NCBI GenBank assembly: GCA_026014875.1
Contig: JAOZHO010000005.1
Location: 46,965 to 110,964 of the forward strand
From: Candidatus Bathyarchaeota archaeon
GTDB taxonomy: Archaea > Thermoproteota > Bathyarchaeia > TCS64
Direction of reading: 5' to 3'
DNA: 64,000 nt
The notes under the pieces are model-generated. The model saw only the letters and a program-made list of their open reading frames with translations. It searched no databases and was not told the DNA's origin. This document shows positions 32,416 to 41,589 of this stretch, one piece after another. Position 1 is the first letter of the stretch, and the number at the start of each line of letters is the position of its first letter. A program made the position numbers and the translations under genes.

Positions 32416-33909
32416 CTACTTGCCCCAGTTTCTGATGACGTCCACGATGAGCCTCACTGCGGGGCCCTTGCTCCCCTTCGGGTTGTAGCCGTCATCGGAT
32501 TTCTGCTCATCGACCCCCGCGATGTCCATATGCACCCACGGCACATCCATCACGAACTTGCTCAGGAACCTCGCCGCGGTGATAGCCCCACCGGGCCGGC
32601 CCCCCGTATTCTTAAAGTCGGCGACGGTGCTCTCCAGCTGCTTGTCGTAGACCTCCCAGAGGGGCATCCTCCACACCCTCTCGCCGCTGGTCTTGGACGC
32701 CTCCTCCAGCCTCTCCGCCACGGACTCATCGTTCGCAAAGTACCCTATAGCGTGCTCCCCGAGGGCGACGGATATCGACCCCGTCAACGTGGCGAAGTCG
32801 AACATGGCCTGGGGCTTGTAGTTCTTGGCGGCGTAGGTGAGGGCGTCGTTGAGGATCATCCGGCCCTCGGCGTCGGTGCTGATGACCTCGAAGGTCTGGC
32901 CGCTGTAGGTGGTGATGACATCCCCGGGGTGGATCGCCTTGCCGCTGGGCATGTTGTCGGTGGCAGGGACGATGCCCACCACGTGGAGGTCGATGCCGAG
33001 CTTCGCGATGGCCTCCATCGCGGCGATGACCACGGCGCCCCCGGTCATGTCCCCCTTCATCGCCTCCATCCCTTTCCCGGGCTTGAGGCTGATGCCCCCG
33101 GTGTCGAATGTGATCCCCTTCCCGATGAGGGCCACGGTGTCCCCTTTCTTTTCAGCCCCGTATTCCATGATGATGAACTTGGGGGGCTCCTCGGTGCCCT
33201 GGGCCACCGCGAGGAAGCTGCCGAGGCCGATCTTTTTCGCCTCCTCCCTGTCGAAGACGGTGGTCTTGACGCCCAGCTCCTCTAGCCGTTTCGCCTCCTC
33301 GGCGAGTCTCGTAGGGGTGATATAGTTCCCGGGTCTCCAGGCGAGGGTCCTGCATAGGTTCACGGCCTCCCCGATGACCCTGCCGCTCGAGACTTTCTCC
33401 TCCAGCTTCCCAGGGTCCGCTTCGGGGCCAAAGACCACGAGCTCCTCTATGTGCTTGAACTTGTCCAGGTCCTTTGTCTGGTAGTGGATGTTCTGGTGGG
33501 TCCCCATTATGAATGCCTCGGCGACGGCCTCGGCTGCCTCGTAGTCGTCGAGGACTCCCCGGGAGATGTGGGGGAGGCTCACGCCGACCTTCCCTACTCC
33601 CAGATCCCTCGCCTTCCTCGAGACACCCCCCAGGGTCTTCCGCACCCCCTCGACGGTGAGCTTCTCCGATTCCCCCAGCCCCACCAAGAGCACCCTGTCA
33701 GCCGGGACGGCCCCCCGTGTGTAGATGAGGGACGTCTCACCCTTCTTGCCCGTGAAATCGCCGAGGGCGATCACGTCTCCGATCATCTTGCCGAGGGGAC
33801 CCTGGATGCCCGTGATCAGGCTGTCCTCCTTCGCCTCCTTGGACACGCCAACGAGGACAAGGGGGACCTTGATCACGGTCAATTCAGACTTTTCTGCCAT
33901 GACTTTCAT
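32416..33909 (-). CDS. pepA: Leucyl aminopeptidase (M17, PepA)
   Basis: 497 residues, normal for the family. The M17 C-terminal domain has the two-metal site: GKGITFDTGGISLKPGKGME (Lys, Asp), DMTGGAVVIAAM, and the signature STDAEGRMILNDALTYA (usual NTDAEGR). Catalytic Arg lies in EGRMIL. Cytoplasmic hexamer that releases N-terminal residues from peptides. Confidence 0.95.
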   Translation of the reverse strand: MKVMAEKSELTVIKVPLVLVGVSKEAKEDSLITGIQGPLGKMIGDVIALGDFTGKKGETSLIYTRGAVPADRVLLVGLGESEKLTVEGVRKTLGGVSRKARDLGVGKVGVSLPHISRGVLDDYEAAEAVAEAFIMGTHQNIHYQTKDLDKFKHIEELVVFGPEADPGKLEEKVSSGRVIGEAVNLCRTLAWRPGNYITPTRLAEEAKRLEELGVKTTVFDREEAKKIGLGSFLAVAQGTEEPPKFIIMEYGAEKKGDTVALIGKGITFDTGGISLKPGKGMEAMKGDMTGGAVVIAAMEAIAKLGIDLHVVGIVPATDNMPSGKAIHPGDVITTYSGQTFEVISTDAEGRMILNDALTYAAKNYKPQAMFDFATLTGSISVALGEHAIGYFANDESVAERLEEASKTSGERVWRMPLWEVYDKQLESTVADFKNTGGRPGGAITAARFLSKFVMDVPWVHMDIAGVDEQKSDDGYNPKGSKGPAVRLIVDVIRNWGK

Positions 33910-34023
33910 GGTTAAACACTGATCAATTGGGTTCGGTGCTTATTATTAATTGGAGAGATTGGCGGACACGCTGGCTGATTTAGGCGCCTTTTCCTGTGAA
34001 TGCAGGTGTATTGGATTCCTGCG

Positions 34024-35214
34024 TCATTTTACTTCCGTGAGCCAGACGATCTCCCTAGCGCCATGGAACCTGGCGAAAGATTCGAGGTTTCCATGGAGCT
34101 TCTCCGTGTAATCCTCGGTGGGCTCGAACCCCTCCTCCACCCAGTAACCCCTCACGATCATGACCCCGTTCTTTCTGTCCATCTTGGGCTCCAGACGCGC
34201 CACGAACCTGTCCCCGTAGAGCACGGGGAGGTGGTAATAGCCGTAGACTCTCTCCTCCCGTGGAAGGAAGACCTCCAGCTTCGATTTGAACCCAAAGAGC
34301 TCCTCCACCCTCTCCCTGTTCCAGAGGAGGTTGTCGAAATAGATGTGGAGTCTCACGTCGTCGAAACTGAATCCCTCTTCTAGTTCTTGGAGCCGTCCGG
34401 AGTCCCCGGGGAGGCAGTAGTAGGGGTTCTTCTCGCCCTCGATGCCGTGCCTCTCCACCTCCCCCTCGGCGACGAGCTCGTCCATGAGGACCTGGAGCTG
34501 CTTCGATGTCCAGCCCAGCTTGACGGACCAGTTGAAGAAGTACTTCCTCAGCTCCTGGGGCTTCACGAGGCCCAGGGCTCTCAGGGTCCTCAGGGAGAAG
34601 AACCGTACCCGCTCCACGTCGGAGGGCTCCGTGGCGTCCACGCCCGGGGGGATCACGTTCTCGGCGAGGTCGTAGTACTTTTGAAAGTTCTCCCTGTGGT
34701 GGACGAGGAGGAGCCCCGCCCTCAGGAGGTACTCCAGGGCGGTCTTCGCGGGTTTCCAGTTCCACCAGCCCCCCTTCTTCTTATCCCCCTCGAAGTCCCT
34801 GGAGGCGAGGGGGCCCTCGTCGGCGATCCGCCGGAGTACGGCGTCGAGGAGGGCCGGGTCCGCTTTGCTCCTCCTCACAAACTGGTCCCTCATTTCCCCT
34901 CTCCGCACCTCCATGGAGTGGAGGTAGAACCTGTAGTCCTTGAAGGGGATGTAGCAGGCGGCGTGGGCGATGTGCTCGAATAGCCGCCGGTCTTTGTAGG
35001 CGAGGTCGTGGAGGTGCTTCTTGTCGTAGGGGCCCAGCCTTGACCAGAGGGTGAGGTGGTGGGCCCTCTCCACGACGTTGATGGTGTCGATCTGGAGGCA
35101 GCCCAGGGCGTCCACGGTGTCGTAGATGCGCCCCTTGCTCACATTGTTGGGGAAGTCCGCGACCAGCTGCTTCTCGATCATGAGCCGCCTCGCAGCCTCC
35201 CTGGACACCTGCAT
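34024..35214 (-). CDS. YcaQ/AlkX-like winged-helix DNA glycosylase family protein
   Basis: 396 residues matching the HTH_42 superfamily. It carries GCLQIDTINVVERAHHLTLWSRL (in part: motif LQID), followed by YKDRRLFEHIAHAACYIPFKDYRF. The Q-Phi-D pattern fits the YcaQ-like branch rather than the AlkZ-like branch (Q-Phi-Q), according to the family's description. YcaQ-type enzymes excise bulky alkylated bases and interstrand crosslinks, so a DNA-repair role is likely. Confidence 0.82.
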   Translation of the reverse strand: MQVSREAARRLMIEKQLVADFPNNVSKGRIYDTVDALGCLQIDTINVVERAHHLTLWSRLGPYDKKHLHDLAYKDRRLFEHIAHAACYIPFKDYRFYLHSMEVRRGEMRDQFVRRSKADPALLDAVLRRIADEGPLASRDFEGDKKKGGWWNWKPAKTALEYLLRAGLLLVHHRENFQKYYDLAENVIPPGVDATEPSDVERVRFFSLRTLRALGLVKPQELRKYFFNWSVKLGWTSKQLQVLMDELVAEGEVERHGIEGEKNPYYCLPGDSGRLQELEEGFSFDDVRLHIYFDNLLWNRERVEELFGFKSKLEVFLPREERVYGYYHLPVLYGDRFVARLEPKMDRKNGVMIVRGYWVEEGFEPTEDYTEKLHGNLESFARFHGAREIVWLTEVK

Positions 35215-35283
35215 GACACTGGCTCCAAGATTCCCGCGTTTATAACCCTTTATTCGGGGCCACGAAGTCGTGAGTGCCCCTCC

Positions 35284-36324
35284 TCAAGGGTCATCTAGCC
35301 TTCCGGCGAGGGCCAGCATCCGCATCGCCCTGAAGGTGACCCACTTGCTCTCGTCCCCCTGTACGCCCCACGTCGTGTACATGTTGCTGGGCGTCGCCTC
35401 CAGATGCCAGCGGCCCCGCTCGTTCCTTTTGCTCAGGACGTATTCGATGGTATCATCGATCGCCGGGTCGTCTACACCGAGTCTCAGCAGCGTCGTGGCT
35501 ATCTCGATGGCGTCGTCCTGGTAGGTGAGGGGGGCCTTGAGGGTCCTCAGGTCGTTTCTGCCCGTGATCATGGGCCTCGAAGGGTTGCGGCTGCTCCACA
35601 TGAGCCTGTGGAGAAGCACGAACTCCACGCCTTTCCTCTTCGCCTCCTGGGCCTCCCCGGTCCAGTAGCTCTCGGGGACGACTGTCATGGCCCTGAGGAG
35701 CTTCGTGACCCCCCAGTAGCATGTGTGCCCGCCCCAGCACCTGTCCTGCCTCCCGAAATGGGGCCACTCCTTCTGAGGCTTGTATCCCCCGTCGTCGAAC
35801 CTCTGATGTTTAGCGAGGAACTCGAAGCTTCTCCTGACCCGGGGGTCTCCCCCGAATCCGATGGCGCAGAGGGCGTGCACCATGTTCCCTATGAAGCAGG
35901 GACTCCTCTCCAGCCTGGACCCGGTCTTAAGCTCCACCCTCCACCCGAAGGCACCCAGCTCCTCGCAAAAGCTGTTCTCCAGGATATACTCCCCCAGGGC
36001 GCGGATGCGAGGGTCATCCCCCGGGAGGCCGGCCTGGGCGAGGAACACCGCCTGCCACGTGGTGGCCCTGTGCTTGGGGGAGTAGCCTACCCGGGCGCTG
36101 TCAATGCCCCGTCTCTTCACGAAGGACTCCTGCAGGAAGCCACCGTCCGGGTTCTGCTTAGCGAGAATCTTGGAGACTGGGGGAAACTCCATCATGCGCT
36201 CCCTGCTCTCGACGAGCTCCGCGTCGCCCTGGGGGCGCCGGAGGATGTGCCTCAGCGTGTTGTGCCTGACGTGGGGCGCGTTCTCCTCTAGGAGCCATTG
36301 GACGACGTCGCCGAAGCCCTCCAT
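35284..36324 (-). CDS. Terpene-cyclase/prenyltransferase-fold protein (alpha-alpha barrel)
   Basis: 346 residues of paired helices with repeat-like elements such as QNPDGGFLQESF, KHQRFDDGGYKPQ and GGDPRVRRSFEFLAKHQ, similar to QW-type repeats of the squalene-cyclase and prenyltransferase toroid. No DXDD or other clear catalytic motif seen, so it may be a non-catalytic or peptidase-like member (many archaeal paralogues are uncharacterised). Divergent to the GIN-domain gene. Confidence 0.75.
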   Translation of the reverse strand: MEGFGDVVQWLLEENAPHVRHNTLRHILRRPQGDAELVESRERMMEFPPVSKILAKQNPDGGFLQESFVKRRGIDSARVGYSPKHRATTWQAVFLAQAGLPGDDPRIRALGEYILENSFCEELGAFGWRVELKTGSRLERSPCFIGNMVHALCAIGFGGDPRVRRSFEFLAKHQRFDDGGYKPQKEWPHFGRQDRCWGGHTCYWGVTKLLRAMTVVPESYWTGEAQEAKRKGVEFVLLHRLMWSSRNPSRPMITGRNDLRTLKAPLTYQDDAIEIATTLLRLGVDDPAIDDTIEYVLSKRNERGRWHLEATPSNMYTTWGVQGDESKWVTFRAMRMLALAGRLDDP

Positions 36325-36380
36325 CCCGCATCTCCCAGAAGAAGAGACGCTTTCGCCTCTATATCTCCTGCGCGGGCACC

Positions 36381-36503
36381 CTATGTTTCATTCATATTTT
36401 GGACGATCTCGCCGCTGAGGATCGTCATGTGCACCCTGGTCTTCTTCGCCTGCTCGACGCCCGGTGCACCCGTCCCTTCGATGAGCTTCCCGCATTGTGT
36501 CAC
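36381..36503 (-). pseudogene. Amidohydrolase relic with N- and C-terminal motifs fused
   Basis: On the minus strand, ending at TAG 36381-36383, one frame reads TQCGKLIEGTGAPGVEQA followed by KKTRVHMTILSGEIVQN. The first part is the standard N-terminus of metal-dependent amidohydrolases (CGRLIDGTGAPP-V-E) and the second is their C-terminal strand (V-x-x-TIV-x-GEIV). The TIM barrel between is gone, so this is not functional. Confidence 0.5.
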
Positions 36504-36704
36504 ATCAATAATTGAAAATATGATAACCCTGCGTTTCCAGTGCGTCAATTACTAACTCAAACGAATCCAAAGAAAAGAAGGGCCCTGGACAAGCTTGATC
36601 CTGAACCATCGGTAACGAAATGCTGTAGAATCTGCGTATCTTATTACTTTTTACAAAACACGAATAGTTATCAATGACCAAATAAACCCCATAGTGGTGA
36701 GAAT
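36504..36704. other. Intergenic region before the GIN-domain gene
   Basis: AT-rich, no gene or repeat found. A TATA-like AAATAAAC around 36682-36689 could serve the downstream gene. Confidence 0.3.
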
Positions 36705-37559
36705 ATGAGCCGTTCATCAGGGTTGGGATTCGGCGGATTCCTCCTAGGCCTAGGAGCCGCCTGGATAATATTGACGACATACGAGATATCGGGCAACCTG
36801 TTCTCGTGGCTGATGATACTGGGAGGCGCATCCATAGTCGCCAGTTCCCTTCTCTCACGGAACCGGTCCATGCGCCAGGCGAACCAACTCATCGGCGGCA
36901 TAATCGGGGGATTCATCGTGGCCCTGGTCTTCTCCTACGCCTTCGGATACGTCGGCTTCCTCCCCGGGATCGGCGGCGTGACCGGCTCGGGGACTCCCGT
37001 CACGGAGACCAAGAGCATCACCGGGTTCACATCGGTGAGCGCCGCGATGGGATTCAGGGTCGAGATCACCGAGGCGAGCGTCTACGGCGTAACTATCACC
37101 GTGGATGACAACGTGGTAGACAAGCTCCGGGTCACCAAGGAGGGAGACACCCTCTCAATAGCCTTGGACCCGGGGATCTACACATCGATGACCCTGAGGG
37201 CGGTGGTCACGATGCCCGACATCGAGAGCCTCGAGCTCTCCGGGGGGTCCCGGGGCTACATCGGCGGATTCGTGGGCCTCGACTCCCTCGACCTCGAGCT
37301 CTCCGGGGGAAGCCACGTCGATGTGGAAGGCTCGGCGAGCGACCTGACGGTGGACGCATCCGGGGGAAGCACGCTGGACATGGAGAATTTCCCTGTCCAC
37401 GACGCGAATATTGTACTCAGCGGGGGGAGCAGCGGGACCATCAGCCTCGACGGCACCCTCGACGCAAACGTGAGCGGGGGCTCCCGCCTCTGGTACATCG
37501 GCAGCCCCACCCTGGGGGACATCGATACATCGGGCGGCGCCACTGTCCAAAAGAAGTAG
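36705..37559 (+). CDS. GIN-domain (DUF2807) protein with membrane anchor
   Basis: 284 residues. Three membrane helices in the first 100 residues lead to an extracellular beta-helix domain. The repeated SGGS turns (ELSGGSRGYIGG, ELSGGSHVDVEG, DASGGSTLDME, VLSGGSSGTIS, NVSGGSRLWYIG) at about 20-residue spacing are typical of the GIN/DUF2807 adhesin-head fold. The bacterial relatives are cell-surface proteins of unknown role; here it probably faces outside. Confidence 0.85.
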   Translation: MSRSSGLGFGGFLLGLGAAWIILTTYEISGNLFSWLMILGGASIVASSLLSRNRSMRQANQLIGGIIGGFIVALVFSYAFGYVGFLPGIGGVTGSGTPVTETKSITGFTSVSAAMGFRVEITEASVYGVTITVDDNVVDKLRVTKEGDTLSIALDPGIYTSMTLRAVVTMPDIESLELSGGSRGYIGGFVGLDSLDLELSGGSHVDVEGSASDLTVDASGGSTLDMENFPVHDANIVLSGGSSGTISLDGTLDANVSGGSRLWYIGSPTLGDIDTSGGATVQKK

Positions 37560-37654
37560 AATCCAGTCTTCTTTGGCTTTCAACTTTCTATAAGTAAAAA
37601 AAGCGCTCTATTTCTGACCCGTGGTTGAGAAACAACAAGTAGAGAACGGGGCGG

Positions 37655-38470
37655 TCAGTCCCGGGACTCCAGGACCTTGGAGAGGTCCACCTTCTGGAAC
37701 GCCTCGGCGAAGTCGACGAGGTACTCCACGAGGCCCTCCATGATCTTCTTCCCCCTCTCGTAGAGCTCGTCCACCACCTCCTTCCCCAGCGCCGGGGGGC
37801 CCTCCACGTCGAGGTCCCAGGCCTGAACGGGGATGGTGATGGTGCCCCCCTTGAACTCGAACTTGTTGAAGGTGACGGGCTCGAGCCCCTCCCCGAAGAC
37901 GTCCCGCATAGTGTACTTCTCCCCCCACTCCCCCTTGTAGCCGGTGCCCCGGAGGTCCGCGATCTCCTTTCCGCCCAGGAAGAGGGAGACGGCCAGCTCC
38001 TGCATGAACGAGCCCTTCTCCGGGTGGAGCTCGGGCAGTATCTCCTTGGCGATGCTCCACCACTCGGGGATGGCCACCACTACCCCGAAGTCCCTCGCCG
38101 CCCTCCCCGCCCTGATGAGGGTCTCCCGGTTCCCCCCGTGGCCGTTGAGGACGATGACCCTCCGGACACCGTTCCTGCTGAGGCTCCTGAAGATGTCCAC
38201 GTAGAACCACTCCAGGGTCTCCGGGGCGATCGCGATGGAGCCAGGGTAGAACTTCTGCTTGTCGTTCTCCCCGAAGGGGATCAGCGGCAGGGTGACGAGG
38301 CCGGTCCTCTCCCCCACCTTCTCCGCCAGCCAGGCCACCGAGCTGGAGTCGATGCTTATCGGGGTGGGGCCGTGGCCGTGGAACGTGCCCACGGGGATGA
38401 TCGCTGTGTCGCTCCTCTCGAAGGCCTCCTCGGCCTCCATCCATGACATATCCCATAACCTGAATTTCAT
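37655..38470 (-). CDS. Creatininase-family amidohydrolase
   Basis: 271 residues from ATG 38470 (MKFRLWDMSWMEAEEAFER). Metal-binding family motifs: IIPVGTFHGHGPTPISIDSS (family GS-x-EQHGPHLP-x-x-TD; here modified), VIVLNGHGGNRETL and the late Glu in HPEKGSFMQELAVSLF. Members open cyclic amides such as creatinine or act in the FAPy deformylase step of archaeal riboflavin/F420 synthesis (ArfB). The substitution of Glu-Gln-His by Phe-His-Gly argues for a different substrate. Confidence 0.85.
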   Translation of the reverse strand: MKFRLWDMSWMEAEEAFERSDTAIIPVGTFHGHGPTPISIDSSSVAWLAEKVGERTGLVTLPLIPFGENDKQKFYPGSIAIAPETLEWFYVDIFRSLSRNGVRRVIVLNGHGGNRETLIRAGRAARDFGVVVAIPEWWSIAKEILPELHPEKGSFMQELAVSLFLGGKEIADLRGTGYKGEWGEKYTMRDVFGEGLEPVTFNKFEFKGGTITIPVQAWDLDVEGPPALGKEVVDELYERGKKIMEGLVEYLVDFAEAFQKVDLSKVLESRD

Positions 38471-38664
38471 GAGAATACCTTCCACGGGTCCATTGACCTG
38501 TAACCCATTTATCTGTTCTCACCGGGGATTCTGCCGAATTCACGGGAGAATCAGATGAGAACAGAGTTCAGCTCTTCATCTTAGCTGTGGGCTCCCTCCC
38601 CGATACCATTATAACGGGTCTCCCTCGGTTTAGGTAGACAACGCGAGAACAGACAGCTGGTTGC

Positions 38665-39960
38665 ATGGGTGTACGCCTGGGGATCCGCCGCCGTTTCGGC
38701 TTCATGAAGGGGAACATCGCCGTCCTCACAGTGACCCAGGTCCTGGGCAGGTTCTTCAGGAGCATGGTGCTGCCCTACGCCAGCCTCTACGTCCTCGCCC
38801 TGGGCGGGGAGTCCTCCCAGATCGGGGTCATCAACTCCCTCCGCCCCCTCGCCGGCCTCGTCATGTTCCCCTTGGCGGGATATTTTACCGACCGGGCGGG
38901 GAGGAAGAAGCTCATCGCCCTCGCGGGCTACCTCTCCGCCGCGACCCTGATGATATACGTCTTCGCGCCGAGCTGGGAGTGGATAGCCCTCGCCGCCTTC
39001 CTCCAGGGATTCATGGTCTTCATGTTCCCTCCCACCTCCGCGATAATAGCTGACTCTCTGGCCCCCGAGAACCGGGGGATCGGCGTCGCGACCATGAACA
39101 CCCTCGGCTCTGTCCTGGGGATGTTCAGCCCCTACATCGCGGCCCTCGTCCTCCAGGTCTACGGCACCGCCCCCGGGATGAGGATCCTCTACGCGCTCCT
39201 CGCGGGGGCCGGCGCCGTGGGCGCCACCATCAACCTCCGATTCCTCAAAGAATCCCCCATCGAGGGGGACAAGGGTCCCTCCTTGAGCGTCTCCCAGATC
39301 TTCAGGGATGTCTACGGGGGGGTTCCCTCGATGCTCAGGCAGCTCCCGGTCTCCGTGAGGGCCCTGGGGATCGTTGTGATCATGGGGTTCATGGCGAACG
39401 GTGTCGCTTCCAGCTTCTGGGTGGTCTACGCCGTGGAGGAGATCGGGCTCTCAACGGTGGATTGGGGGCTGATCCTCTTCCTCGAGGTCGCCCTCATGAC
39501 CCTCATCTACATTCCCGCAGGCGTCCTGGTGGACCGGTACGGGAGGACCCGGTCGCTGATGGCCTCCCTCCTCTTCGCCCTCGTATCCATACCCGCCTTC
39601 GTGGTCGCCCGGGGCTTCTACCAGGTGCTGGCGATCCGCCTCGCCGTGGGTGTGTCCACGGTCCTTTTCATCCCCGCCTGCTCCGCCCTCATAGCGGACT
39701 GCGTCCCCCGGGACATCAGGGGGAGGGTGATGGCAGCATTCGGGAGGGGCACGGTCCTCGTCGGGGCCGCCGGGGGAGGGACGGGGGGCCCCGGGATGGG
39801 GTTCCTGATAACCGTCCCCGTCATGGTCTCCTCCCTCGCCGGGGGGATACTCTACTCCGCGAACCCGCAGTACCCTTGGATCTTCGTCCTCTTCACCATC
39901 CTGGTCTCCATAGCCGTCACGGGGCTATACATCCGGGACCCCAAGACCGCCGAGATATGA
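38665..39960 (+). CDS. MFS transporter
   Basis: 431 residues with twelve helices. The MFS loop signatures are GYFTDRAGRKKLIALAG and GVLVDRYGRTRSLMAS. Followed 46 bp later by another MFS gene on the same strand, so the two could be one unit. Substrate unknown. Confidence 0.9.
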   Translation: MGVRLGIRRRFGFMKGNIAVLTVTQVLGRFFRSMVLPYASLYVLALGGESSQIGVINSLRPLAGLVMFPLAGYFTDRAGRKKLIALAGYLSAATLMIYVFAPSWEWIALAAFLQGFMVFMFPPTSAIIADSLAPENRGIGVATMNTLGSVLGMFSPYIAALVLQVYGTAPGMRILYALLAGAGAVGATINLRFLKESPIEGDKGPSLSVSQIFRDVYGGVPSMLRQLPVSVRALGIVVIMGFMANGVASSFWVVYAVEEIGLSTVDWGLILFLEVALMTLIYIPAGVLVDRYGRTRSLMASLLFALVSIPAFVVARGFYQVLAIRLAVGVSTVLFIPACSALIADCVPRDIRGRVMAAFGRGTVLVGAAGGGTGGPGMGFLITVPVMVSSLAGGILYSANPQYPWIFVLFTILVSIAVTGLYIRDPKTAEI

Positions 39961-40006
39961 CGCAACAGTTTTAATTCCAGGGGCGGGGTTATCGAAAACC
40001 GGGGTC

Positions 40007-41266
40007 ATGGGCTTGGCTGGGAAGATGGATGCGAGGAGGCTTCCCTTCTACTATGGGTGGGTGGTCTTCGCCGTCACTTTCCTCATCTACGCATTCATGT
40101 ACGGCCTCAGGTACTCCATCGGGGTCTTCTTCACCCCCATCCAGCAGGAGTTCGGATGGTCCACAGCGACCACCGCCTCCGCCGTCACAGTCTTCTTCTG
40201 GGTCTACGCCCTCGCTGCCCCCATCGTCGGGAGCCTCGCGGCGAGGATCGGCGTCAGGAAGACCGTGCTCATCGGGGGGTTGCTTCTGGGGGGAGGAGGC
40301 GCCCTCGTCTCCCAGGTCCAGGAGCTTTGGCAGCTCTACCTCTACTGGGGGGTCTTGGCGGCGTTCGGGGCCGCCGCCCTCTATGTCATCCCCACGATGG
40401 TTCTCTCCCGTTTCTTCCTCAGGAAACGGGGGAGGGCGGTTGGCTGGGCCAGCGTCGGTGTGAGCGTGGGGCAGGCGATACTGGTCCCCCTCGTGGGGGT
40501 TGCCATACAGGCATACGGCTGGAGGGCGGCGATCCTGGGCCTGGGCTCCGTCGTGGTCGTGGTGACCTCGGTGGTGGGTTACCTGTTCCTGAGGGAGGAC
40601 CCTGAGTCGATGGGCCTTCACGTCGACGGGGTGGAGCCCGATGCCCCCTTGGAGGGCTCGGAACCCGTTATTGCGGAGCCCGAGGAGTATCAGGAACCCC
40701 GTGTGGCCCTGACATCATCGACGTTCAGGCTCATCGTTCTCTCCTACTTCTTCGCCATCGGGGGCATCATCTCCATCCTCACCTTCGTGGTCCCCCACAT
40801 GATCCGGATGGGCCTCACCCCCATTCAGGCGAGCGGGGCCTTCGGGGTCATCGGGGCCATGAGCGCCGTCGGGAGCTTCCTCTTCGGCTTCGCCTCGGAC
40901 AGGCTCGGCCGGAAGACCACCATCCTCGTCACCACCATAGGGATAGCCGTGTCTTTCTTCGTCGCCTCAGTCCTCCCCCCCGACCTCACCCTCCTCTACG
41001 CTTGGGCGGTCCTCTACGGCCTCACATACGGGGGCTGTCCCGAGCAGTACGCCGCCCTCATCTCCGACTATTACGGCAACCGCCACGCCACCACTCTGTT
41101 CGGCTTCCTCACCTTGGGCGGGGGCATCGGCGGAGGATTGTTCCCCCTGATCGGGGGCTGGCTCGTCGACCTCACCGGGGCCTATTTCTGGACCCTCATC
41201 CTGCTGGGCTGCAGCATGTGCGCAGCCGCCCTGATGATACTCGCAGCGCCCCCTCCCGAGTCGTGA
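40007..41266 (+). CDS. MFS transporter (oxalate/formate antiporter or monocarboxylate-like)
   Basis: 419 residues, twelve helices. FYYGWVVFAVTFLIYAFMYG at the start and GVFFTPIQQEFGWS are the signature of the OFA/MCT branch of MFS, which moves mono- and dicarboxylates. GFASDRLGRKTTILV is the second-half loop motif. The end of the gene overlaps, in another frame, a relic of a short-chain dehydrogenase; a FilR1-type regulator follows. Confidence 0.88.
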   Translation: MGLAGKMDARRLPFYYGWVVFAVTFLIYAFMYGLRYSIGVFFTPIQQEFGWSTATTASAVTVFFWVYALAAPIVGSLAARIGVRKTVLIGGLLLGGGGALVSQVQELWQLYLYWGVLAAFGAAALYVIPTMVLSRFFLRKRGRAVGWASVGVSVGQAILVPLVGVAIQAYGWRAAILGLGSVVVVVTSVVGYLFLREDPESMGLHVDGVEPDAPLEGSEPVIAEPEEYQEPRVALTSSTFRLIVLSYFFAIGGIISILTFVVPHMIRMGLTPIQASGAFGVIGAMSAVGSFLFGFASDRLGRKTTILVTTIGIAVSFFVASVLPPDLTLLYAWAVLYGLTYGGCPEQYAALISDYYGNRHATTLFGFLTLGGGIGGGLFPLIGGWLVDLTGAYFWTLILLGCSMCAAALMILAAPPPES

Positions 41267-41571
41267 ACATCAGCTCAGGGATGAGCCAGACCGGGAAAAG
41301 GGACTTCGACCTCCAGAGCGAGAAAGGCTACAAGGGGATGAAGGTCTACGCGGCCACCTCCCCCGATCTCGAGGGGGTTACGGGCAAGGTCTTTTCGAAG
41401 AAGCGGGAGAAGGAGACCCCTCCCATCACCCACGAAGGGGAGGCCCTCCGACACCTGGGGATCGATAAATATTCCCCATTTAAGCGGATTTTAATCCCCG
41501 GATCAAGTCATTGGGCGCACCCGCGCAGACGGCCCGCGTGCTGTGACCGACGCATTTTTAGAATTCACTGA
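41245..41571 (+). pseudogene. Short-chain dehydrogenase (SDR) relic with internal deletion
   Basis: In a frame that begins within the 3' end of the MFS gene, the protein reads APSRVVNISSGMSQTG, FDLQSEKGYKGMKVYA, then ATSPDLEGVTGKVFSKKREK. The first two blocks are the SDR strand-5/serine region and the start of the catalytic YxxxK region (GMKAYAxSK), and the last is the C-terminus of retinol-dehydrogenase-like SDRs (LATSPEVEGVTGKYF). The catalytic Lys and about 80-100 residues are missing between them, so the product would be inactive. Confidence 0.7.
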
Positions 41572-41589
41572 CATCTATCATCCCCAGCC

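Noticed and set aside
37200..37500. DNA repeat in the GIN-domain gene
   Set aside because: The repeated GGGGGAAGC/GGGGGGTCC pattern encodes SGGS turns of the beta helix and is a protein-level repeat.
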